A stretch of 22,834 nucleotides of DNA from Desulfonema limicola (GTDB taxonomy: Bacteria > Desulfobacterota > Desulfobacteria > Desulfobacterales > Desulfosalsimonadaceae): contig DYLE01000013.1 in assembly GCA_020722245.1 (NCBI GenBank), positions 1 through 22,834 of the forward strand. The letters are read 5' to 3'. Below the pieces are notes generated by a model. The model was not told where the DNA came from, did no database searches, and worked only from the letters and a program-made list of their open reading frames with translations. Below, piece after piece: positions 14,098 to 20,736 of the stretch (positions within the stretch are counted from its first letter, which is position 1; each line of letters opens with the position of its first letter). The position numbers were made by a program, and so were the translations under genes.

Positions 14098-16623
14098 TTA
14101 TCCCTTTGTAGAGGCGACGACCGCCACGTCAAACTCCGCCGCCTCTTTGGGAACCGGTGAGAAAATCACCGTAAAGGGGAGCTTTTGGCCGGGCATGACA
14201 CCGGCTTTCTTGCCCCCCTTACGGTCCGATAACTGCGCCTGAATGGTTTCAAGTTCAAGACTGGTTAAATCCGCATCCGTTGGCATGTTTCCGCAATAGG
14301 AACTGGAATCGACGATGGGCTTTCCGTCCTGGTCATAGAGGGTCCCTTTGACCTGGATCTCGCTTCTGGCCTCCTTATACCGGTTGGTGACCTCGCCGGT
14401 AACCACCAGCAGTTCTCCGGCCTTCTCGTTTACGACGAATCGGTAAGCCGGGTTGGCGATCATCTCCATCTGAAGATTTCCCTGATCCAAAACAGGAGCT
14501 TCTTTTTTTGCACTGAAGTATTTGACGGCAAAAAACAAGACACCCAGAGCGATAACGACTCCCAGGACGATCAGAAGCGGCCTGACAAGCCGTCTTTCTT
14601 TCTCGATCCGCAGGGAAGGAATTTCCAAGGCGGCCTTTTCAGGCTCAACCTCTTCAACAGCCTCTTCCGGCAGCTCTTCCTTTTCCATGGCCAGCTCAGC
14701 TGTCTTCTTATATTCCTCTTCAATCCGTTTTTTCCGCTCGGCAGCGGTTTCAAGGGCGACCTCCTTCTCCTCAACCGCTTCGGTCTCCTCCACAATGGTC
14801 TCAAGGTCTAGATCCTCTTCAGGAGCGGTGACCGTCTCAAAATCCAGATCAAGGTCCATGGTTTCCGCCTCGGCTCCTTCTTCGGCTTCAGCTTCCTGCT
14901 CCACGGCTTCAGCGGGTTCCTCAAAATCCAGGAAATCCTCGATGTCCGAAAGGTCAAGCTCCTCGGTCTTCACCTTTTCCGTTGTGGCCTCCACGGTTTC
15001 TTCGGATTCGGCGGTTGCCAGCTCTTCCGTGGGTTCCTCTTCCAGGTCCAGATCAAAGCCCTCGGTTTCAGCCTCCGTGGTCTCCGTTTCCAGATCCATG
15101 GCCTTTTCTTCAGCTTCTGTGGTTTCCTCTTCCAGGTCCAGCTCGAATTCCTCGGTCTTCACCTCTGCGGTTTCCGTTTCCAGATCGAGATCGAGCTCCT
15201 CAGCTTCAGCGGTTTCGCCCTCCAGATCCAGATCAAACTCCTCGGTTCCAACCTCTGTGGTTTCGGGTTCCAGGTCCAGATCAAGGCCCTTTTCTTCAGC
15301 TTCTGTGGTTTTCCCCTCCAGGTCCAGCTCGAACTCCTCGGTCTTCACCTCTGCGGTTTCCGTTTCCAGATCAAGATCAAGCTCCTCGGCCTCAGCGGTT
15401 TTGCCCTCCAGATCCAGATCAAAGTCCTCGGTTTTGAAATCGAGATCCTCGGCCTCAAACTCCAGATCAAGCTCTTCCTCTTCGGCCTTGGCTGAAGGTT
15501 TTTTCTTGGGTTTTTCCTCCAGGTCCATTTCAAGAAATTCATCCAGCTCCAAATCCAGATCGAGGTCTTCTTCCTTTGAAACAGCCCCCTTTTTTGCGAT
15601 TTTATCGGTTAGCTCGGATTCAAAATCCAGCTCGAACTCCTTCTCCTTTTCAGGTTCCTTTGTCTTTTTCTCCGGCTTGATAGCCGCAGTCTTTTTTTCA
15701 GCCTTTTCAGAAAGGCTCTTCTTTTTCGGTTTTTTTCCTAAGTCAAAATCTTCCAATTCGGCACCACCACCTCCTTCCTCTTCAGATTCAACTCCCGTAT
15801 CCTCTTCAATCCCTCCTAATATTGCATCCTCTATTTCCGCTTCTATCTCAGCATCCTCAAGAATCCCCTCCTCTGCTTCGCCGGGCAGCTCCTCCAGTGC
15901 CGCCTCTTCGACGGTTTCTTTCTCTTGATCTAATGCTTCGATTTCGAACTCTTCTATGCTTTCTGTTTCCGCTGACGGTTCTTTTTCCAGCTCATCGTGC
16001 GCCATTTTTTCAGAGGGTTCTTCCTTTTCTTCGATTTCGAACTCTTCCAGGGTCACCGTTTCCGCTGAGGGTTCTTCTTCCAGCTCATCCAGCACAACCT
16101 CCTCGGCTTCTTCTTCCTCCATTTTCTGCTCCATATCCGCCAGCGAAATGGTCTCCTCCGTCTCTTCGACGGGCTTTAGTGCAATTTCATCGAAACTGAT
16201 CTCGGGAACGGCTTCAGGCTCGGAGGAAAGGCTTTCTAAACCGATGATTTCCGATTCCTCTGCCTCCAACCCCTCAATCGGGATCTCCCTTGCTCGATCA
16301 TCGACCTTTAAATCATCAAACGATAGCTCCGCCTCCTCAAACGCCTCTTCAGGTATTTCCTTGGATAGATCGGATATATCCACCTCGATTTCCGCTTCGA
16401 GTTCGCTCAAACTTTCAACCTTTTTTTTCTCGGCCTCAGCGGCAGGGGCCGGTGATTCCAACCCTTCATCAGGAATTAATGCGGAGGGTGCTTCAGATTC
16501 CGAAGGAGGATAGGCCATAAAAACATGGTGGCATTTGGAACATCTGACCATTGAACCTGTTTTTTTTAAAAGGCTGGATTTTAACCTGAAACTCGTGCCG
16601 CAAGCCTCACAGGTAATAATCAT
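14098..16623 (-). CDS. MJ0042 zinc-ribbon / acidic repeat / DUF3426 membrane protein
   Basis: An 841-residue protein. The N-terminus is an MJ0042-type zinc ribbon (C5-x2-C8 ... C28-x2-C31). Residues ~45-660 are extremely rich in Glu, Asp, Leu and Thr with units such as EEFDLDLEGETAEA. A 62-residue block starting at residue 413 is repeated at 475. Residues ~320-375 include Lys-rich patches. One transmembrane helix is at ~681-704, followed by a DUF3426 domain (712-841; GELLVVTGEVTNRYKE) that should lie outside the inner membrane. Ordinary members of this family are far shorter, so the acidic region is a lineage expansion. A GAGG site lies seven to eight bases before the ATG. It follows hpt by 17 bases, so it is in the same operon. 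Function unknown. Confidence 0.85.
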   Translation of the reverse strand: MIITCEACGTSFRLKSSLLKKTGSMVRCSKCHHVFMAYPPSESEAPSALIPDEGLESPAPAAEAEKKKVESLSELEAEIEVDISDLSKEIPEEAFEEAELSFDDLKVDDRAREIPIEGLEAEESEIIGLESLSSEPEAVPEISFDEIALKPVEETEETISLADMEQKMEEEEAEEVVLDELEEEPSAETVTLEEFEIEEKEEPSEKMAHDELEKEPSAETESIEEFEIEALDQEKETVEEAALEELPGEAEEGILEDAEIEAEIEDAILGGIEEDTGVESEEEGGGGAELEDFDLGKKPKKKSLSEKAEKKTAAIKPEKKTKEPEKEKEFELDFESELTDKIAKKGAVSKEEDLDLDLELDEFLEMDLEEKPKKKPSAKAEEEELDLEFEAEDLDFKTEDFDLDLEGKTAEAEELDLDLETETAEVKTEEFELDLEGKTTEAEEKGLDLDLEPETTEVGTEEFDLDLEGETAEAEELDLDLETETAEVKTEEFELDLEEETTEAEEKAMDLETETTEAETEGFDLDLEEEPTEELATAESEETVEATTEKVKTEELDLSDIEDFLDFEEPAEAVEQEAEAEEGAEAETMDLDLDFETVTAPEEDLDLETIVEETEAVEEKEVALETAAERKKRIEEEYKKTAELAMEKEELPEEAVEEVEPEKAALEIPSLRIEKERRLVRPLLIVLGVVIALGVLFFAVKYFSAKKEAPVLDQGNLQMEMIANPAYRFVVNEKAGELLVVTGEVTNRYKEARSEIQVKGTLYDQDGKPIVDSSSYCGNMPTDADLTSLELETIQAQLSDRKGGKKAGVMPGQKLPFTVIFSPVPKEAAEFDVAVVASTKG
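15016..15387 (-). repeat. 186-bp tandem duplication within the acidic repeat gene
   Basis: Copy one is 15387-15202 and copy two begins at 15201. Both open with codons for EELDLDLETETAEVKTEEF and keep near-identical DNA for about 90 bases; the second copy then diverges and loses two codons. Smaller sub-repeats of 14-18 codons (DLDLE...TTEAE) make up each block. Confidence 0.85.
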
Positions 16624-16640
16624 GAGTATTTCCTCACTGC

Positions 16641-17159
16641 TTAAAATTTTAGATGATAAATTGCCGGCAGGTTCCTGTACTTTTCTGCATAATCCAAGCC
16701 GTATCCCACAAGGAACCCCTCCTCAACCCTATGGCAGGCGTAATCGATTCTACAATCCGTTTCACGCCGCTGGCGCTTATCAATCAAAGCGCAAAGCTTG
16801 ATGCTTTTGGGTTTAAAGGTTTTCAAATACGCTTCCAGCTTTGACATGGTCAGACCCGTATCCACGATATCTTCGACTATCAACACATCCTTGTCTTTCA
16901 AATCCGTTGAAATACCCCTGCGCAGTTTAATTTTACCCGAGGACACATCACTGTCCCCGTAACTGGAGAGCTGAACAAAATCCACCTCCACCGGTATCGT
17001 CAACCTCCGCATCAGGTCGCTTAAAAAAACAAACGCGCCCTTTAATACGCCGATGAGAATCAGGCTTTTGTCGCAATAATCGACGGAAATTTTTTTTGCA
17101 AGAGATTCAATCCGGCTTCTGATTTCCTCTTCGGTCAATACGGGTATTAAATCCGGCAT
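16641..17159 (-). CDS. hpt: Hypoxanthine phosphoribosyltransferase
   Basis: A purine salvage enzyme converting hypoxanthine or guanine plus PRPP to IMP or GMP. The 172 residues are the normal length. It has the PPi loop LKG (39-41), the flexible-loop SSYG (65-68), the PRPP motif VLIVEDIVDTGLT (92-104) and the purine-contact region ALIDKRQRR. It is the first gene of a two-gene unit with the DUF3426 protein, preceded by a good promoter at 17255-17283 and a leader of about 90 bases. No clear Shine-Dalgarno lies before the ATG, but the start fits the family. It complements the de novo PurDE enzyme encoded nearby. Confidence 0.95.
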   Translation of the reverse strand: MPDLIPVLTEEEIRSRIESLAKKISVDYCDKSLILIGVLKGAFVFLSDLMRRLTIPVEVDFVQLSSYGDSDVSSGKIKLRRGISTDLKDKDVLIVEDIVDTGLTMSKLEAYLKTFKPKSIKLCALIDKRQRRETDCRIDYACHRVEEGFLVGYGLDYAEKYRNLPAIYHLKF

Positions 17160-17254
17160 ATGATGGGTGTCACAGATCAGCTGTTTTTTTATCCCTCGTG
17201 ATGTTGTCGGCCGTTTGTGTTAAACGGAACCCCACACAGAATGCAGTCCACGTC

Positions 17255-17283
17255 AATTTACCCTGCGGCTGCGCTTTTGTCAA
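17255..17283 (-). promoter_or_regulatory. Sigma-70 promoter of hpt
   Basis: On the minus strand, a consensus -35 TTGACA (17283-17278), a 17-base spacer and -10 TAAATT (17260-17255). The start would be near 17248, giving an ~90-base leader before hpt. Confidence 0.7.
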
Positions 17284-17336
17284 TGAATTTAATGTATTCA
17301 TATTCTTAAGCGCGTTATTATCGAAAACACCGCAAT

Positions 17337-17426
17337 GCTGAAGCACTCAGCTTGAAAATGTAAGGGTGAAGAGGGGTTGGGAACCAATTCCCTTGAGGGT
17401 GTGATGACCGGAGAGGGTTCAACCCT
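17337..17426 (-). other. Small hairpins in the dnaJ 3' region; rest of 17160-17453 has no gene
   Basis: The 294-base gap between hpt and dnaJ has no convincing ORF. Apart from the hpt promoter it holds three short inverted repeats: GCTGA/TCAGC (17337-17351), GGGAA/TTCCC (17379-17392) and AGGGTT-C-AACCCT (17414-17426). None is followed by a T-run on the minus strand, so a classical intrinsic terminator for dnaJ is not evident. Confidence 0.4.
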
Positions 17427-17453
17427 TCTATCTGAATGTTTATGCACAAAGCC

Positions 17454-18389
17454 CTATAGGCCGGTTTCGGCAAGCTCCTGAATCAGTTGCTTCTGTTTTT
17501 TATTGAGCTTGTCCGGTACCGCCACATGGATCTCCACGTAAAGATCCCCAAAGCCGCCGCCCTTCATATGGGGGATGCCATGCCCGGCAAGCCGCATCTT
17601 GTTTTTATGCCGGGTGCCGGGCGGTATTTTTAAGCTGAGCTGTTTTCCCTCCAGGGTGGGGACGGATATCTGCGTGCCGAGAAGGGAGTCGGTTAGTCGA
17701 ATGTCGCGGGTCATATACAGGTCATAGCCTTCAAGCCGATACACCGGATCATCGATGACCTTGGACTGGATATACAGATCCCCGGATGGGCCGCCATAGA
17801 TTCCCGGCTGGCCTCGGCCTGGAATGCGAAGCTTTTTTCCGGTGATCATGCCCCTGGGGATTTTGACCGTTATCGTTTCGGTCTCTCCGGAGGGGGTTTG
17901 AAAGGTGAGGGTCTTGGATGCGCCGGCGGCGATTTCATAAAGCGTGAGGGGGAGCTCATACTCCAGGTCGCCCCCCTTCATCTGGGCCGCCTGATGCTGC
18001 CCGCCCCCGAATATGGAGCCCGGATCAAAGGAGAACCGCATGCCTCCGCCGCCCGCTTTTTTCCCCTTTTTGAAACCGGAAAAAAACGAGGCGCCGCCGA
18101 AGCCGAATTCCCTTAAGATATCCTCGATGTTGGATCCCCTGAAAATGTCTTCCTGCGAAAACCGCTGTTCAAACCCCTCGGCCCCATAGGTGTCATACTG
18201 CTTGCGCTTTTTCGCATCGCTTAAAACCGCATACGCCTCGCTGATCTCTTTGAATTTTTCCTCGCTGGCCTTTCCAGAGGCATGGTCCGGATGATACTTC
18301 ATCGCAAGCTTGCGGTAAGCGGTTTTGATCTCCTTTTCGCTGGCGTCCTTACTGACACCGAGTATCTTGTAATAATCTTTTTGTGTCAT
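17454..18389 (-). CDS. DnaJ-class co-chaperone without zinc finger (CbpA-like)
   Basis: A 311-residue type II J protein. The J domain is residues 4-70 with the HPD motif at 33-35, which stimulates Hsp70 ATPase. A Gly/Phe-rich linker (~95-130; GFGGASFFSGF and SIFGGG) leads to two C-terminal beta domains for client binding (~140-305). The CxxCxGxG zinc-finger repeats of true DnaJ are absent, so it is CbpA/DjlB-like rather than DnaJ proper. It follows mnmG after 128 bases that contain a polypurine heptamer tract, and may be co-transcribed with it. The nearest ribosome-like site (AAGGA) is unusually far, about 14 bases, from the ATG; the domain start fixes this start anyway. Confidence 0.9.
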   Translation of the reverse strand: MTQKDYYKILGVSKDASEKEIKTAYRKLAMKYHPDHASGKASEEKFKEISEAYAVLSDAKKRKQYDTYGAEGFEQRFSQEDIFRGSNIEDILREFGFGGASFFSGFKKGKKAGGGGMRFSFDPGSIFGGGQHQAAQMKGGDLEYELPLTLYEIAAGASKTLTFQTPSGETETITVKIPRGMITGKKLRIPGRGQPGIYGGPSGDLYIQSKVIDDPVYRLEGYDLYMTRDIRLTDSLLGTQISVPTLEGKQLSLKIPPGTRHKNKMRLAGHGIPHMKGGGFGDLYVEIHVAVPDKLNKKQKQLIQELAETGL

Positions 18390-18419
18390 TTGTGTTCACA
18401 CCATCCTTAACTAAAAGCC

Positions 18420-18461
18420 TTCTCCCTTCTCCCTTCTCCTTTCCCCCTTCCCCCTTCCCCC
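18420..18461 (-). repeat. Six-unit heptamer tandem repeat, polypurine on the minus strand
   Basis: On the plus strand six consecutive 7-base units read TTCTCCC twice, TTCTCCT once and TTCCCCC three times. On the minus (coding) strand this is three G5-AA units followed by G-A-rich units, with five runs of three or more G. It lies 31 bases before the dnaJ ATG, between mnmG and dnaJ. Confidence 0.85.
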
Positions 18462-18517
18462 TAATTTTCCTAACCCCTTGATGATCATATTAAAAAATAA
18501 CGACTTCATCGGGAATG

Positions 18518-20416
18518 TCAAGACTCCGGTTCCATCACCGTTTCTTTGCCCCCCCTTGCCTTTAATACAACAGCCAGAACCGAAAGGGCCGCCGGGGTCA
18601 TGCCGTCGATGCGAAACGCCTGGCCCAGGGAAACAGGCCTGACGTCGGAGAGTTTCTCCTTTAATTCGTTGGACAGCCCGGGTATGGTGTCAAACGCAAA
18701 ATCCTCGGGGATCCTCATCCGCTCCATGGATTTAAACTTTTCGATCTCCTTGAGCTGCTTGTCGATATACCCCTCGTACTTGATTTCGATCTCCACCTGC
18801 CGGATCACCCGGCTGTCCGGCGGCTGCTTCGGCGGAGCAAGGGTTTTCACCACATCGTAATCCAGCTCGCTGCGTTTGACGAGCTGATCCAGGCGCACCC
18901 CGTTATCAATGGGCCTGGATTCCCGCTGCTGCAAATACCTATTGACCCTTTCCTCAGGCTTTATGACAACCCTCCGAATCCGTTGAATCTCGTCGGCGAT
19001 CTGTTTTTTCCTTTCCTGGACATCCTTTAACATGTCCGCATCGATCAGCCCAAGATCATATCCTATCTCCATCAACCGAAGGTCTGCGTTGTCCTCCCGC
19101 AGCATCAGCCGGTACTCGGCCCGCGAGGTGAACATCCGGTAGGGCTCCCGGGTTCCCCGGGTGACCAGGTCGTCGATCATCACCCCCATATACGCCTGGG
19201 AACGATCGAGAATAAACGCCGGCCTTCCCTGAATCCGGCAGGCGGCGTTGATCCCGGCCCAGAGCCCCTGGGCCGCGGCCTCCTCATACCCGGACGTGCC
19301 GTTGATCTGCCCGGCCATATAAAGCCCGGAAACCGCCTTGGTCTCCAGGGTCGGCAAAAGCTGGATCGGGTTGACATAATCATACTCAATCGCATAGGCC
19401 GGCCGGATCATATCCGCCGATTCAAGCCCCTTGATGGAACGCACCACCGCCAGCTGAATATCCATGGGAAGGCTGTTGCCCAGGCCGCTGAGATAGATTT
19501 CTTCCGTATCAAGCCCCTCGGGTTCCAGGATCAGCTGGTGGCTGTCGTGGTTCGGAAACTTGACCACCTTGTCCTCAAAAGAGGGGCAGTACCGTGCCGA
19601 TGTTCCGGAGATCCGGCCGCCGTACAGGGCGGAATGCTGAAGGTTCTCCCGTACGATCCTGATGGTATGGCTTCCGGCGATGGTGAGGTAGCTGGATATT
19701 TGGGGCATGGTGATTTCTTTGGTGGAAAAGGAAAACGGAATAGGGGGCCAATCCCCATCCTGGCGGGTCAGCTTTGAAAAATCGATGCTGGCCCGGTGAA
19801 GCCGGGGAGGGGTCCCGGTTTTCAGCCGCCCCAGCTGAAACCCGAGTTCCTTCAGGTGTCTGGGAAGATCGTATGAGGCAAACTCCCCGGCCCGGCCCGC
19901 CTGCACCGACGTCATGCCGATATGAATCAATCCGCTTAAAAAGGTGCCGGTGGCCAGTACAACGCTTTTGGCCTGAAACTCGTATCCCGTGTGGTCCACC
20001 ACCCCGACGGCCTTTTTCCCCTCCACCACCAGCTGCTTGACCAGCCCCTGCTTGAGGTCCAGTCCCGGGGTTTTTTCAATCACGGATTTCATGGCGATGT
20101 GATAGCGGATCTTGTCGTTCTGGGTCCTTGATGAATGAACCGCCGGGCCTTTTTTGGTGTTTAGTTTTCGGTAATGGATGGCGGTTTTGTCGGTGATTTT
20201 CGCCATTTCGCCGCCCAGAGCGTCGATCTCTCGGACCAGCTGTCCCTTGGCCATTCCTCCGATGGAGGGGCTGCAAGGCATGGCCGCCAGCTTGTCTAAA
20301 TCAATGGACAGCAGCAGCACGCGGCAGCCCATTCGCGCGGCGGCCAGCGCAGCTTCACAGCCCGCATGACCCGCGCCCACAACTATTACGTCGTATATTT
20401 TCGAATAACACGCCAT
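18518..20416 (-). CDS. mnmG: tRNA uridine 5-carboxymethylaminomethyl modification enzyme MnmG
   Basis: The FAD-dependent partner of MnmE that modifies U34 of certain tRNAs. The 632 residues are normal. The N-terminal FAD motif is G14-A-G16-x2-G19, and MPCSPSIGGMAKGQLV holds the conserved Cys48. The second conserved Cys (E. coli Cys277) is at 277 in RYCPSFEDK. NADH/FAD and C-terminal tRNA regions follow (GLYMAGQINGTSGYEEAAAQG, then YRMFTSRAEYRLMLREDNAD). One oddity: the region before Cys277 reads SSYLTIAGSHTIRIV where the family usually has a YxTYTN-x2-TH sequence. The usual neighbour rsmG is not here; dnaJ follows instead. The upstream side has a candidate promoter and a leader hairpin. Identity is certain. 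Confidence 0.96.
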   Translation of the reverse strand: MACYSKIYDVIVVGAGHAGCEAALAAARMGCRVLLLSIDLDKLAAMPCSPSIGGMAKGQLVREIDALGGEMAKITDKTAIHYRKLNTKKGPAVHSSRTQNDKIRYHIAMKSVIEKTPGLDLKQGLVKQLVVEGKKAVGVVDHTGYEFQAKSVVLATGTFLSGLIHIGMTSVQAGRAGEFASYDLPRHLKELGFQLGRLKTGTPPRLHRASIDFSKLTRQDGDWPPIPFSFSTKEITMPQISSYLTIAGSHTIRIVRENLQHSALYGGRISGTSARYCPSFEDKVVKFPNHDSHQLILEPEGLDTEEIYLSGLGNSLPMDIQLAVVRSIKGLESADMIRPAYAIEYDYVNPIQLLPTLETKAVSGLYMAGQINGTSGYEEAAAQGLWAGINAACRIQGRPAFILDRSQAYMGVMIDDLVTRGTREPYRMFTSRAEYRLMLREDNADLRLMEIGYDLGLIDADMLKDVQERKKQIADEIQRIRRVVIKPEERVNRYLQQRESRPIDNGVRLDQLVKRSELDYDVVKTLAPPKQPPDSRVIRQVEIEIKYEGYIDKQLKEIEKFKSMERMRIPEDFAFDTIPGLSNELKEKLSDVRPVSLGQAFRIDGMTPAALSVLAVVLKARGGKETVMEPES

Positions 20417-20486
20417 TTGATTTCAGGATTTCTCTTGAAGTCCATCGGTCAGCATTCTTTGTTATTTTTTGCTCAAGCCCCGTCAC

Positions 20487-20520
20487 GCAAAAGCCTTTAG
20501 AACATCAAGGCTTTTTTTGC
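20487..20520 (+). terminator. Intrinsic terminator-like hairpin upstream of mnmG
   Basis: AAAGCCTT (20490-20497) pairs with AAGGCTTT (20507-20514) around a nine-base loop, with seven T on the plus strand (20512-20518), the form of a rho-independent terminator. No plus-strand gene precedes it. On the minus strand it would form the very start of the mnmG transcript, followed by only four T. Confidence 0.6.
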
Positions 20521-20526
20521 AGCCTC

Positions 20527-20555
20527 ATTCTGACAAACAAAACCCGTTGAATCAA
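20527..20555 (-). promoter_or_regulatory. Possible mnmG promoter
   Basis: On the minus strand, TTGATT (20555-20550), a 17-base spacer and CAGAAT (20532-20527), each four of six consensus. The start would fall near 20520, at the edge of the hairpin. A small palindrome GTTGA-A-TCAAC (20546-20556) covers the -35. Confidence 0.35.
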
Positions 20556-20584
20556 CAGTTCTTCAGAAGCTTTGCAAAAAGGTT

Positions 20585-20704
20585 GGTTTATCAGGGTGAT
20601 AACCGAATAGAATTATTGAAATAACCATTGAAACGGGCGGCCCCGATTTATCGATTGAAGATCGTTTAAATCCCTGATAAATACAACCTAAACACCTTAT
20701 CGGC
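20585..20704. promoter_or_regulatory. Cluster of TTATC/GATAA repeats upstream of the flavoprotein gene
   Basis: Within the 320-base gene-free gap 20417-20736, five TTATC or GATAA pentamers occur in 114 bases (20588, 20598, 20648, 20676, 20697). Two form an imperfect palindrome GGTTTATCAGGGTGATAACC (20585-20604). TTTATCAGGG (20587-20596) recurs exactly inverted as CCCTGATAAA (20672-20681). This may be a regulator-binding array; the regulator is unknown. Confidence 0.4.
20655..20683 (+). promoter_or_regulatory. Weak candidate promoter of the exported flavoprotein gene
   Basis: TTGAAG (20655-20660), a 17-base spacer, then TAAATA (20678-20683), overlapping one of the GATAA repeats. The -10 is poor, so this is only a candidate. 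Confidence 0.3.
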
Positions 20705-20736
20705 AGGACTTACTCCAATCGGAAAGGAATCAGGCC

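Noticed and set aside
14522..15928. 468-codon open frame on the plus strand, Ser/Arg-rich
   Set aside because: It is the antisense shadow of the Glu/Asp/Leu repeat codons (CTC, TCC and AGA complements), has no recognisable domain or ribosome site, and the minus-strand frame has zinc-ribbon, membrane and DUF3426 domains.
18420..18461. Heptamer repeats considered as a CRISPR array
   Set aside because: Units are only seven bases, contiguous, without spacers, and no cas gene is nearby.
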